From Micrasema longulum (taxonomy: Eukaryota; Arthropoda; Insecta; Trichoptera; Brachycentridae), in NCBI GenBank assembly GCA_022494885.1, contig JAGVSM010000980.1, positions 1 to 64,000 on the forward strand: a DNA stretch of 64,000 bases, written 5' to 3'. Below, one piece after another: positions 21,500 through 31,899 of this stretch. Positions within the stretch are counted from its first letter, which is position 1, and every line of letters begins with the position of its first letter. A program made the translations under genes and the position numbers. The notes under the pieces are model-generated. The model did not search any database and was not told the DNA's origin. It was given only the letters and a program-made list of their open reading frames with translations.

Positions 21500-21660
21500 C
21501 GCCGTGGTGCCGTGGCTTCGTTGGTTAGATGGCCAACTGTGAAATTGGGGTCGCGAGTTCGATTCCACCTAGTAGCAACAGCAAAAATTTAAGGAAGTTT
21601 TTTCTCAATTCGTCTGTGTAATGTGTAGTGTATTTATTTAGATAGTTTTTTATCTTAACT
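21500..21660 (+). mobile_element. SINE-D copy
   Basis: tRNA-like head GCCGTGGCTTCGTTGGTTAG, then GGCCAACTGTGAAATTGG and B-box GCGAGTTCGATTCCACC, followed by AGCAACAGCAAAAATT and an AT-rich tail. A related head lies inverted at 23621-23680. The A-box to B-box spacing is normal for a tRNA, but no acceptor stem pairs, so this is not a tRNA gene. Confidence 0.65.
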
Positions 21661-22149
21661 AATAAACAATATATATGCAAAGATAATTTCAAAAACAAAA
21701 CATTGTTATAAAGTCCAGACGCTTCCCGATGACACTGTATCTACAGATATGAATGTTTGTTTTTAACAAAAATCATCGCCATCCCACGAAACGATGCATT
21801 AAACCCTGCATTCCGTATATGTTTTGGCAACTCATTAAATATCTTAAGTCCTGTTTGATACAGATTGTTTTGAGTTGCCTGGATTCTTGTTTTGAGGAGT
21901 CTTAAACCTTAACCTCTCCTCGTAGGAAAGCGATGAATTGCGTTATTACGCTGAACATCACAAAACATGAATTCGCTCAACAACTTTTATCATCTAGAGT
22001 ATTTAAACGTCTAGGTGTTTTGGAATGTTTTTCATAACTTCCTTCGATATCTTCTATGTCTCACATGCTGATAAGCCTCTTAGGAGTTATTCCTTTCAAA
22101 ATAAAATAAAACGCTATGAATATAGTCTAGTATATTATATAGTAAAGAG
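21661..22149. other. Unassigned; D-tail-like piece at 22045-22095
   Basis: 21780-22020 is non-repetitive here and of mixed composition, with no recognised frame. 22045-22095 (CGATATCTTCTATGTC, CACATGCTGATAAGCCTC) resembles 2430-2495. Confidence 0.35.
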
Positions 22150-22258
22150 CGAATGTTCAAAGATCATAAGCGCTGTAAGTGCCTAAATTTTTACATTCTC
22201 TTTACGAAGAGGTTTTGTATCTCTGTCAATGACAGGTTATAAGCCCTGTACCTTCTTT
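22150..22258 (-). repeat. M repeat fragments, two in tandem
   Basis: Two minus-strand M pieces: ATAAGCGCTGTAAGTGCCTA, then GTCAATGACAGGTTATAAGC and CCTGTACC. Confidence 0.55.
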
Positions 22259-23194
22259 TAAATTTATTTTTTTTGAAATGTACATATCGCACCTTCGGTG
22301 CAAAAAAGGCGCAATTCAGAGAAGGCATTTTTTGTTACGTCTTTTATAAGCATTTTTTTGATAATTCAGAATAAGCTTTTTTTAAAACTATAGCAAAAAC
22401 AATTAACTGATTCAAGATTTAAAGCCTACTGCAAATAGAAATCCAATAAGGCAATAAATGCGAAAAAAAACTTAAAATTCCTCTCGTGTAAAATTAAAAA
22501 ATAAGCTGTTGTGCCATTGTTGCACCGATGCTATTTTATCGATAAATCAAACATTGTTTTAAAATAAATATGTATTTTATTTTACAATTCCTCTTTTTAT
22601 CAGTTTGTTTTAAAGCTTCTGCCCTTAATGAATTAATTACTTCGCCATACTGCTGAAAATATTTCTCCCTTGAAATGTAATAAAGTTCACGGGGCTAGTT
22701 TTTAACCTGTTGCCTCACTTTGGTTAAATATGAACGTAGATTATGTAGTGTGTATTATTAGTGAACGTGTGTTGGTGAACTAGCCGGTAATACTCACCCC
22801 CAATAGGAACATTGGCACTGTACACTTAAGCATACTGTCGGGTAAAGAGGGGAGTCTTTTAAGAGTTTTAAAACCAATCTTGACAAAAAAAATATTTGTT
22901 AAAATGGAATATCTCTAACAGGTGTTCATATTGCCATTAAAAGTAGTTCTCATGCGCCCTTGTTCTTGGACTTTGCAACCATGGTGCTTGGACTCATTAA
23001 AGTAACTAACCAAATTCGATGATCAATCTTCCCATTACCAAGAGCATCAATTGCAATTTTTTATAGAACCATAGCCTTGTACAGTCCATTAGAATATTTA
23101 ATAAACTCTGCTTTATGTGTACGTAATAAAATGTCTTCATATAAATCATTCTAGTGCGCTTACCGACGAAAACAAAATTTGTATGTTTACTTGG
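22259..23194. other. AT-rich, no assigned feature
   Basis: No recognisable gene. GGCGCAATTCAGAGAAGGC near 22308 and GTTCACGGGGCTAG near 22685 are the only less-biased words. Confidence 0.45.
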
Positions 23195-23490
23195 TTCACC
23201 TTCTTCTTCTTGCGGTGCCTTATCAGCTCCCCCCGACATTGGCGATCACTACAGCGAAATCATGTTGGTCCTGCGCTACTTCGAAGCCAGGACAACTGCT
23301 TGTTAGATGTACTCGCCATAATTATTCCTGAGAAAAGATGACCAGAGTAGTTTCCCGTTGCCTTCTATGGTGGATTTTTCTGTCGAGGTTACCTTCCCTT
23401 AGCTGGTTGGTTCTGGTTTGGAGGCGCCAGAAACTCGCCTTACATCCTCTTGTTATCTGCTGTGATCACCTACAGGCAGGTTTTTTTAAA
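23195..23490 (+). repeat. G repeat, longer copy
   Basis: CTTCTTCTTGCGGTGCCTTA and CCCCCGACATTGGCGATCAC, then CTGCTTGTTAGATGTACTCG, GACCAGAGTAGTTTCCCG and TGGTTCTGG. It is GC-richer than the neighbourhood and related to 18205-18355. Probably a retroelement piece. Confidence 0.4.
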
Positions 23491-23680
23491 AGGAATACCC
23501 CGTTTAGCCTCTATTTTGGAGGCTTGTCAGCAGGTGTGAAAGAGGGGATATGAAAGGAGGTAGAGAAAAATTCACCACAATACCCAGACCAATTAAGAAC
23601 AAAATTTTTTTTGGATTTTTTCTAAACTGGCGGAAATCAAACCCGCGACGCCAGTTTTACAGTCGGCCATAATAATAATA
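23491..23680 (-). mobile_element. SINE-D, inverted copy
   Basis: Reverse complement has GGCCGACTGTAAAACTGG, the B-box GTCGCGGGTTTGATTTCCGC, a spacer with AATTGGTCTGGGTATTGTGG, and a tail with CATATCCCCTCTTTCAC and ACCTGCTGACAAGCCTCC. Confidence 0.5.
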
Positions 23681-24227
23681 CACTTATACATAAAAATACG
23701 GTTATTTAACATTCAAACGCACAGTACAATAATGTACATGACATCATGTAATGCTACTTACCACAGGCGTCCAAAGTACGAGGCATGTTCAGAAAGTAAG
23801 TGTTCTGATTTTAATATCATTTAAAAAAAATGTATTTACAAAATAATAACAAGTTGTTGTTAATACACTTTTTTTTACTCTCATCTATTTTTTCTCACAA
23901 TTGCCATCCTGTTTAATACATGTGGTGAGCTGTGGCACAAGCTTTATGCCCTCCTCGAAGAACTCTCCCGCCAGTTTCTTCTTCCACTTTAGAAACCCTT
24001 TCTGCTCCAGCTCGTCAGTTGAAAATTTAATTATTCCCGTGTGTGCCTTTAGGGAGGTGAAAATATGATAATCTAAAGGCGCTAAGTCAGGGAAAAACGG
24101 GAGGTGCAGAAAGAGGTTCTGAAGGGGGAAAGAGCGAGCAGGATAGTTCTTCGAAGAAGGCAGAAAGAAGCTTGCGTCAATGGCTCATCAATGGCTTTGA
24201 ACAGGATGGTGGTAATGTAGAAAAATA

Positions 24228-24535
24228 GTTAACATATTACAACAGAGATGAAGAACATTTAAGAGAAGATAATATAAAAGTCTAGGCATCTACAGGGCTT
24301 ATGACCTGTCATTGGCTGGTTTAAGTGGCCTCTTCACACACTGTGTAACATTCATCATTCTGTCCATAATTGAACATCTTTATTCCTTCAATTCTTTCAT
24401 CTGTTGATGTTGGTGAAGTTAAAGAGCTGAAACCTTTATTTATGCAGGTGAGATTCATCTAATTGAATTATTTCACCTACATACTAAGAAACGCTTGAAA
24501 ATTTTATTTTTTTAAATTTCTATACTTCTAAATGG
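24228..24535 (+). mobile_element. M repeat inside mariner, copy 1
   Basis: ACATATTACAACAGAGATGA, AAGTCTAGGCATCTACAGG, TTATGACCTGTCATTGGCTG, CACACTGTGTAACATTCATC, AGAGCTGAAACCTTTA, GTGAGATTCATCTAATTG. It lacks the outer terminal repeats. Confidence 0.75.
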
Positions 24536-24551
24536 ACCAGGTGGATTTATC

Positions 24552-24758
24552 AACAATATTTTGAGTTTGACCAAATTTTTGTAGACAAGGACTGGAATCA
24601 ACTCTCTGAGGAGCTGTTTATATTAACATATTACAACAGAGATGAGGAACATTTAAGAGTAGGTAATATATAAGTCTAGGCATCTACAAGGCTTATGACC
24701 TGTCATTGGCTGGTTTAAGTCCTTGTCTACAAAAATTTGGACAAACTCAAAATATTGT
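24552..24758 (+). mobile_element. M element, compact copy with 41-bp inverted ends
   Basis: Left end ACAATATTTTGAGTTTGACC then AAATTTTTGTAGACAAGGACT. The right end (24718-24758) is its inverse with one mismatch. The 207-bp unit keeps CTGAGGAGCTGTT, ACAACAGAGATGAGG, TCTAGGCATCTAC and CCTGTCATTGGCTGG. This copy defines the ends of the M family as a non-autonomous terminal-inverted-repeat element. Confidence 0.8.
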
Positions 24759-24954
24759 AAAAAAATAGTTGTATCAATAATATAAGTGTATTAATAAAAT
24801 CCTATAATTTTTTTTCAAATATACTTTTTCTAAAAATATTTAAAAATCTAGTACACTTACATTCTGAATATGCCTCGTATATTTAAAATAAGAAATAAAA
24901 ACGCTCTATTATTGGTATTAGTTATTTTTTCAAAAGCGACAAAGCTGCTGAGAA

Positions 24955-25022
24955 TACGGAAGTCTAGGCGTTTACAGATTTTGTGATTTATCATCGGCTT
25001 AGTAAAGTGATCACTTAGCACA
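24955..25022 (+). repeat. M repeat fragment
   Basis: GGAAGTCTAGGCGTTTACAG, TTATCATCGGCTTAG and GTGATCACTTAGC in M order. Confidence 0.5.
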
Positions 25023-25096
25023 ATATGTGAAAATATTGATGTTTTTTGTTGATATTTCTTGATAAAACTCCAGTTTTAATGATTATGATATAATTA

Positions 25097-25232
25097 TTAA
25101 TAAACTTATCAATAAAACTTCTTGGATTAGTTTTACTTTTTATCATTCCAGACCAGTCCAGCGAAAGCGCTCGTTGGTCAAAATAATAAAAAGTCAAACT
25201 AAACCAAGCAGTTTCATTGATAAGTTTATTTA
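25097..25232. repeat. Foldback (inverted repeat) with structured loop
   Basis: Arms of about 50 bp: TTAATAAACTTATCAATAAA at the left against the inverse of TAAATAAACTTATCAATGAA at the right, continuing through CTTGGATTAG / CTTGGTTTAG. The loop holds CCAGACCAGTCCAGCGAAAG then CGCTCGTTGGTC, where GACCA/TGGTC and AGCG/CGCT can pair again. Confidence 0.7.
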
Positions 25233-25289
25233 TAATTTTACAATATGTAACATTTACGATTCTACTTATAGATATAAGTTGTCTTCCGT

Positions 25290-25969
25290 ATTTATCATTA
25301 TCGTCATTTCCTTTTCGCCCCCAATGGTGCATAGTTCACTGCATTGGTACATCAATCGCAGCGCGTCTTGATATTTTTTTTGTTAGAGGAAGATAAGATG
25401 ATCAGTCATACGTTTATGTACTAGTCTAAGGACTATGAAATGAACGTAGTTATGCAGAAAGCAGCCTGTCCACAATTTCGGAAAAATTAGATATTGATGT
25501 TATCGGGTTCAATAAGGTTGATTCTATGTTTTGCTAAAAACAGCTAGACCGCTTTCATATAAAAAACTGTATTAATCACCTCCGGAAAAAGGTGTCGATC
25601 ACAAAAACGGCATTTCTCAATTCGCAGAAAACACCCACAAAACTAGAAAAATCTTTTAAACTGGTCAAATATACAATAAGATTCTTGTTTGTAATGTATA
25701 AAAAAACTTATGTATTCATTGTTCACCATTTGTTAAAGTCAAAAACATTTAAACTATTGTGTAGATTTTATAATTCATTATTTTCACAAAATGGCTATTA
25801 TCTCAGTTTCACTTTTCTATGCCTGGCTGCTTTCTGTATAACTACGTTCAAATATCCGGGTGTGAAAGCATCCTTGTAAATAAATGTTTCACGTCAACTA
25901 TGTCGGGAATCGAACGCGAGACCTCTAGCTTGGTAGGTAAACGCGCTGACCACTACACCACAAGGCCGT
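25290..25969 (-). mobile_element. SINE-A split by a 408-bp MITE
   Basis: The two SINE-A halves are 25290-25441 (tail part: CCCAATGGTGCATAGTTCAC, TGATCAGTCATACG) and 25850-25969 (head part: GTCGGGAATCGAACGCGAG, CGCGCTGACCACTACACC). They join in register once the insert at 25442-25849 is removed. Confidence 0.8.
25442..25849. mobile_element. MITE in SINE-A, 25-bp terminal repeats, AAAT duplication
   Basis: Ends GAACGTAGTTATGCAGAAAG(CAGCC) and the inverse with one mismatch (TATACAG). The flanking AAAT at 25438-25441 and 25850-25853 is a plausible 4-bp target duplication. The 408-bp interior has no recognisable coding. Superfamily not assigned. Confidence 0.8.
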
Positions 25970-26655
25970 ATTCACGTATGGAATTTTTTTATTATATTGA
26001 AATATTTTCCACATTCTCGATTTAAATACCTACTTTACTCAATGTTGACTAATATCAACACAACTATTATTTTGGGCGTGTCCAATTATAGATTCTCCCT
26101 GGCGTACTTGATATCAATGAAAATTTGATTTTTGAACAAAGATAAAAATTAAAAACCAAAATCCTTATTTAAAAAAACATGCTTTGGATAGATGGTAATC
26201 AAATAAACTGACGTTAAATATGCGAATATTCTCTTGAGAACTCAGTTCTTAACTTTCTACTATAAGCTTGAATATTATATTATATCAGGATGTACTCACT
26301 AATCCCTTGTTCATGAATAAAGTATCAACATTTTACACTTTCGACATACCTAACGGAAAGGGGTAAAATTCCTCCCGGAGTGAATAAAGCAAGCAAAATA
26401 GAGCCACCTCTTGGAAAGACAGAAAGAACCGCTTACATCCTTACATTCGTAGTAAATAAAAGTGATTTTTCTTATCAGTTGTATATTCAATTTAACGTTT
26501 CTATAAGACATGACTTTTTTTTTATGAAGGAGTTGCATATTTTGCCTTGCTTATTATCTACATAGTGTGGGCCGATATTTATTTTTCCGAATTTTGAAAT
26601 GAAAGGGGTTTGAAAATTTGCCTTTTCAATTTCTCGGAATGCAAAAAATATTTAA
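25970..26655. other. AT-rich, no feature seen
   Basis: Overlapping 60-codon frames on both strands at 26350-26565 have no recognisable product. Confidence 0.45.
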
Positions 26656-27066
26656 TACTACTTTTGGCCCTCAACCAGAGCTTGAAGTTTTCGAAAAAGT
26701 CAATGTTGTGCGCTAAACCGACTGTCATTTTGTATTTGAGTAAGAAAATCAGTCCAAATAAATTTTATAATGTGCATTGAATCTTATTTAATAAGCATCT
26801 AAGGGTGTGAGTTGCACTTTGCTTTGTAAGGAATGAGTAGCGTTGTTTTAATGAGCCATTGTTTTCGTCAATATTAGCCAGGCGCTCAACGGAATCAGTT
26901 TCGCGGAGTGTAAACTTTTTGCATTTCGGTAGTTTTAAAACGTGATCGAATTTGTTGTCATTAAGTTATATCTTTAGTAACAAAAAAAAAAATATTAATA
27001 AAGTTAATTAACCAAATATTCAGGCAGTTATAAACTTCAAACCTCGGTTGAGAGCCAAAAGTAATA
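26656..27066. mobile_element. MITE with about 35-bp terminal repeats, TA-flanked
   Basis: The left end TACTACTTTTGGCCCTCAAC then CAGAGCTTGAAGTTT matches the inverse right end TATTACTTTTGGCTCTCAAC then CGAGGTTTGAAGTTT. TA at both boundaries suggests a Tc1/mariner-type integration site. The 411-bp interior is non-coding. Confidence 0.75.
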
Positions 27067-27403
27067 TAGTTTTTTTTTAAAATAATTTTTAAGTTCAATG
27101 TGATCCAAAATGCATCTTTTTAGACCCCTTTTACATTGATGTCTAAAAAATAAAAAACTTCATACATAGTCGGTCCACTCTAATGTACCAGGCTTATATT
27201 TACTGCAAAAGGTATGTTCCTTCTATTTTTTTTTACTATTGTGTGAGGATCTGGTGGTGGAAACTCATACAGGAGAAGCCGGGCTATTGACAGGCATCAA
27301 CAGATTTTCCGTTTTACTTTGAGAGCAGAATGTTTGTTTTAAATAAATAAATAACTACTGTACGCAATAGAGACTTGTTAATTGACCTCTTAAAATATTT
27401 CAT
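27067..27403. other. Unassigned
   Basis: Includes GGATCTGGTGGTGGAAACTC and TTGACAGGCATCAACAGA. The latter phrase recurs at 61452 (TTGACAGACATCAACAGA). No feature otherwise. Confidence 0.35.
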
Positions 27404-27632
27404 GTCGGCCTCGTGGTGTTAAGATCAGCGCGTTTGCCTACCATACCAGAAGTCTCGTGTTCGATTCCCGATATGATTGATATGAAATAATTATTTAAAA
27501 GGGTGTTTGTAGCCTAAGACTGATCATCTTACCTTCATGTAAAAAAAATAATTAAATAACATCGCAATTGGCGTACTAGTGCAGTGCCCTATGCACCATT
27601 ATGTGTGGCAATATAATGATGATGATGATGAA
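27404..27632 (+). mobile_element. SINE-A copy with internal deletion
   Basis: GGCCTCGTGGTGTTAAGATC, CGCGTTTGCCTACCAT, B-box GTGTTCGATTCCCGATATG, then directly AAGACTGATCATCTTACC, CAGTGCCCTATGCACC and an (ATG)n tail. The segment around CCCTGGACTGG is lost. Confidence 0.8.
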
Positions 27633-27769
27633 TATATATCCGTTCAATTATAACAAATTAACATTTAAAATGCGCGTTTATTATATAAGTATAAGACATA
27701 TTTTTGTTTTATGCTTAGTAGTTTCTATTATTAAATCTTATTTTATATATAATTCTTAATGTTATTTAT

Positions 27770-28010
27770 ATTTTTGACACTTGTGCAATGATATTTACAT
27801 ACATGTCCACTCTCATTCCATTATAACACCCACTCACCCACCCTCTCACACACTTACACTTACACTCACACAAACACACTAACATGTATTGTACGAGTAT
27901 TTCATGTATTTCTGTGGATATCTGTTATTGGTTTTATTCTCCGTATATTTTATTTGTTATACTTTTTTTACATGTATCTGTTGATATCCCCAATAAATAA
28001 ACTAAAAAAC
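27770..28010 (+). repeat. Possible LINE 3' UTR
   Basis: CA-rich CACTCACCCACCCTCTCACA, then TCTGTTGATATCCCC followed by AATAAATAAAC, resembling a retroelement 3' end. No coding part is visible upstream. Confidence 0.3.
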
Positions 28011-28099
28011 ATCGGTATTGAAGTTTGACGATGCAATAAAAAATATTTTAAAAACCCATTATTTGTATTAATTAAAACATTAATGACGGACTGAATAAA

Positions 28100-28620
28100 A
28101 TATTACTGCTTATCATCGTACGATCAAAAAGCGTATTTTATTTCTGTACCAAGAATTCCCCGATACAGTTTGTATCTGCTGGTTGACACGCAAACGCAGC
28201 TAGGGAATTCGCCAAGTGCCATCCGATATGTATGGAATATTCCTTCCCCACATTCTTCCTTCCTCGGTGAGCAATGTCGGCCTATATCTTGGAATAACCG
28301 AACCAGCACGTTCCGGCATGGGCGCAATAAACACATTCCTTTGACATTTGTCCACGGTCCAGGACCCGGCTGGGACCTGCAGGGGGAAGAGAAAGGGAAA
28401 GGGGAGAAGAAAGGAAAGGGAAGATACTAACCCTTTCCCCCCCTCTCATCCCACGGGGGCAAGTGGAGAATGGAGCAGTACGTGAGAGAACTCCTCCCAA
28501 ATACCTTCGTTTTATTGGGATATCTTCACGGCGCGTAGAGACAGCCTCGAGCGATGTTTTGTATTCACAAATCCAAATTATTCCAATATGTTTAGAATAA
28601 AACACATATTGTACTTAGAT
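28100..28620. other. Unassigned GC-richer block with purine tract
   Basis: Open frames exist on both strands, but none is recognisable. The purine run at 28381-28424 (AGGGGGAAGAGAAAGGGAAA..) is followed by a pyrimidine run (CCCTTTCCCCCCC). A regulatory or conserved element is possible; no evidence decides. Confidence 0.3.
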
Positions 28621-28689
28621 ACGTGCGCTAGTACGTATGAAGTTTCTGATGCCCAATTTAAATTCAACGATCGAAAAGCGTGGTAGAAT

Positions 28690-28834
28690 AAATATTCGGT
28701 TGGTTGGGTAAAGTCCTGAACGTCCACTGCTGACATTTCGTCGGTAGTCTAAACTACGGGTCGTGGGTCTAACTTGGTAGCACTCACTGCAGATGATAAA
28801 CGAGATAGACCAGGAGGCTGTTATTAGATGCCTT
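28690..28834. repeat. Insect-type dispersed repeat fragment
   Basis: Contains GGTAAAGTCCTGAACGTCCA then CTGCTG, resembling the common insect phrase CAGCAGTGGACGT read inverted. The rest is unassigned. Confidence 0.3.
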
Positions 28835-29345
28835 ATAATAATAATAATATTAGGCTAATTTTTATAGCTCCATTTTTGTGAAAAATTACCTAAAGGGCGC
28901 TTTACAATTGTATACGAAAACTTAAAATTGACATATATTCCTAGTATTTTCTGATTTAAATTGAGGGTATGACAAAATAAGGAAGTGAGATTTTAGTTGA
29001 CTGGGACTGTCGATGATTCGTAAGTTTGAAGGCAATTGGTTCCAGGCAGAGGGGCCGGCAACGGCAAAAGCACGATCTCAGAATCTAGTGTTTGGGCAGC
29101 GCCGGATTTCGACAAGTTTTTCTCTGCCTTAATCAAATGCTGACCTAACAGAAGATTTTATTTGACATATATAATTCCTACTACATAGGTCGGATAGATA
29201 CCTTGGAGCCATTTCATAAAGGAATTTAAATACTGTCCAGCAATGCTTGTATTTTATTCTTTTTAGGCTTTTTAACCAGTGCAAATCTTGAAGAGATGTT
29301 GTGAGATGTAGAAGTATTTTTTACTTCCGTAATTCTTATATTATA
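28835..29345 (-). mobile_element. CR1-like LINE, RT C-terminus and 3' tail
   Basis: Minus strand reads HWLKSLKRIKYKHC, FLYEMAPRYLSDLC and, after a frameshift, RAFAVAGPSAWNQLPSNLR then SPSQLKSHF. This is the classic C-terminus of CR1/L2-type reverse transcriptases. The 3' UTR has AAAGCGCCCTTTAGGTAA and a (TTA)n-type tail at 28839-28852. 5'-truncated and frameshifted. Confidence 0.8.
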
Positions 29346-29384
29346 AATATGAAGCGGATATGGAATGATGAAGTACTCATATTG

Positions 29385-30500
29385 TTCTTAATATGGATAA
29401 CTTGTATAGTTCCATTTTTGTAATAGAATACCTCAAGGGCGCTTTACAAAGTGATTCTATAAATAAATAAATTTAATTAAACTTTCTAAATTTTAAATTT
29501 TAGTAAAACGATTTAGTTTGAAATCCCATGTTACGGATTTATTCAAATGATTTAGGGAACGAGCGGGTTTTAATTTTTTTCCGAAGCATCACTTCTCTCT
29601 CAGTTTAGCATTCCATGCCATTGGGCCTGTGACCGCAAATGCGCGTTCACCAAATTTAGTGCTCTGTTTGCGTAGAGGTGTAATAACTTTTCCTCTCGCT
29701 GTAGATGTAGCTGATCTAAGCCGTCTGTCAGCTAGTTCATCTGGAATGCATAGTTCCTTTATATATTCTGGAGCAGAGTTATGCAGTTACTAATATATAT
29801 AGCCAACAGAGTGTGTATACCACTCTCTGTGAGAAACGTAGGCAATGTAATTTTCGAAATAGTGGAGTGATATGACTGAGCTTAGAGATTCTAAAAATAA
29901 GTTTCGCTTCGGCATTTAATACAGACTGTAGACGAGTCATTTTATTCATTGTTAGACCTGCGTAGATACCATTACAATAATCGACTGTAGACACTACAAA
30001 CGCATTTATTAATTGATGGGTGATATCAACCAACAAATTTTTGCGTACGCATTTTATTTGTCTCAGATGGTAGAAACACAACTTGTCATTCTACTTATTT
30101 GAGAGAGATAAGAGAGAGGTCAGAATAAAGAAAGACTCCCTGTAGATTAACGGTGGGTAAAGCGGTACTACTTTCATCGGGTAATGCTGTATCCTGAATC
30201 AAATTCCGTCATCTGACAAATCATCTACAGTTGCTCAGTATTAGATGGGTTAAATGTCAGTTTTTTTTTTCAGCCATCCAGTTTCCTATTTTCTCAATCC
30301 ATCCTTCAATGAAATTAACAAGTATACTTCTCTCGCATGGTTTACCATAAAAATACATATGTTTATCATATTCATAGCAACAAGTTAATGTTCTCTATAT
30401 ATTTAGTTTATACGAAATAGAGAAGTGGTCCTAGTACTGACCCTTAAGGTACTCCAGTAGACACCTAAAAGTTGCGTGAGTTTAGTGAGTCAAATTTCCA
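29385..30500 (-). mobile_element. CR1-like LINE, second family member
   Basis: Aligned over its length with 38865-40400. Minus frame 30081-29779 reads YHLRQIKCVRKNLLVDITHQ, INAFVVSTVDYCNGIYAGL, RLQSVLNAEAKLIFRISK. Upstream (30160-30490) parallels the YADDTQI and GVPQGSVLGP region of the other copy but is broken. The 3' tail TTTGTAAAGCGCCCTTGAGG is shared. It is a pseudogene. Confidence 0.85.
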
Positions 30501-31659
30501 AACCTTTACATATAACTTCTCTTAAAATAAAATCTCTTTTCTCCCTATCATAACTTCATCTCTGTTTTTTACCTTAAAAATATGTATTTATAATTTGATT
30601 CGACTGGTAAGATACGTCTTTGGCAGTTTTTTTTGCAAATTGTGTTATGGCAATAAGACATATTGCTTTCAATAGCTCACAACTACTGCAATTCGTTTTT
30701 TTTTTTTTTTTCATTAACGCCCAAAAATAATTTACAAAAAAATAAATTAAATACATGCTAACATACTAGATAATAAACACAGAATTTACAGAAAAAATAT
30801 GTGAAATTAGTTAAAAAGGATATAATAAAAAGTTTTACAAATTAAAAAAAAACTATAGTAACAAAGGTATGCAAGAAAAAACAGTGAGCATATAAACAAA
30901 AAATGCAAAGATATAAGCTTGTGAAATAAAATCTGTAAAGCAAACAATAAATAAAGTGTTACGGTAAGCAAGAAAGACATTTTTAAGTTAAATTAATAAA
31001 CAAGCAAGCATATATTATCACGAAAAAATAAGAAATAAAAATATGTATCTATGAAATGCGTATTTGCCAATACTACAATGCAATTTGATATTATAGTAAA
31101 AAATAAAAAAAACAAGTATAAGGTAATAAAAATGAACAAGTAAGTATTTTTTTAATTTATGGAATTGAATTGTCAATAATAGTTTGACGAGCAGCTACAA
31201 ATAAACTTGATATTGTGGACTTATAAGATAATACGAATTGGACAGAATATCTGCAGCCATTCCATAAGTGTTACCTAACCTATGCAGTCTCGGTATCAAT
31301 GAATTGTTTTGTTGGTTGGAAGAAGTACTGGAGCAATGAAACAATAAAGTACTCCTAGTTATGTGCTATATTTGGAATATTTCCAAATTTATGAACACAC
31401 TCTGAATTTGGCAGAAGAAAGATTTATTTTAAATTAGAATATTCAATTATGGAGGTCATATAAAAACCGTGAACCACCTAAGTCAAAGGATAAACGACAT
31501 CCATTTTCTTTTTAAAAATTATTGATGTCTCGTACGATTTTCTTAATTATAATGCATAGTATGATTGTTTGTCTCTGCACAATCCATACGATGGATTTAG
31601 CGTTTCTGCTCAAACCAACGACATCAAGGAAGAAAAATAACTTAAAATATTACCCAAAA
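30501..31659. other. Unassigned, strongly A-biased on the plus strand 30720-31140
   Basis: About 420 bp where the plus strand is mostly A with few T runs (AAAAAATAAATTAAATAC, ATAAGAAATAAAAATATG). There is no gene, and the remainder is AT-rich. Confidence 0.4.
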
Positions 31660-31899
31660 AATCATCACCATGATTACTCTGTGCGCACCTATAGAGAATG
31701 GGGCACTGCATTGGTATACCAAATGTAGTGTATCTCGACCGTCCGTTACATGAAGGTAAGGTGGTTAGTTTTACTCTTCAGAAGCTAGTCTGTCAAATAT
31801 TGTAGTATAAAACATGCTTCTACACCAAAGATTTCGCGTCAACCCTGCAAGGAATCTAACCCGGGATGAAGCATCGTAGACAAACAATACAACTTGCCT
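31660..31899 (-). mobile_element. SINE-A, diverged copy
   Basis: Inverse SINE-A blocks: GAGAATGGGGCACTGCATTG, ACATGAAGGTAAGGTGG, CAGAAGCTAGTCTGTCAAAT, TTTCGCGTCAACCCTGCAAG. The B-box is degraded (GGAATCTAACCCGGG). Confidence 0.65.

Larger units (their letters stand above)
23779..24877 (-). mobile_element. mariner-like element with both terminal repeats, interrupted by M
   Basis: Flanked by TA at 23777-23778 and 24878-24879. The left end CGAGGCATGTTCAGAAAGTA pairs with the inverse of the right end, CGAGGCATATTCAGAATGTA. The minus strand at about 24105-23870 reads PFFPDLAPLDYHIF (third catalytic Asp region of mariner transposases), LKAHTGIIKFSTDELEQ, KKKLAGEFFEEGIKLVPQL and CIKQDGNCEKK, then a stop. 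About 240 bp of transposase C-terminus survives. The rest is deleted or replaced by M elements at 24228-24758. Transposition activity is lost. Expected mechanism: cut-and-paste into TA. Confidence 0.85.

Noticed and set aside
24100..24215. Separate gene with a Lys/Arg-rich frame
   Set aside because: Lies inside the mariner between its transposase end and the M insert; the frame is short and has no start context.
25147..25182. Hammerhead in the 25-kb foldback loop
   Set aside because: GAAA is present but no CTGANGA box in the required order.
28124..28605. Overlapping frames of 70-107 codons on both strands
   Set aside because: Open on both strands at once because of local GC content; no recognisable protein and no splice context.
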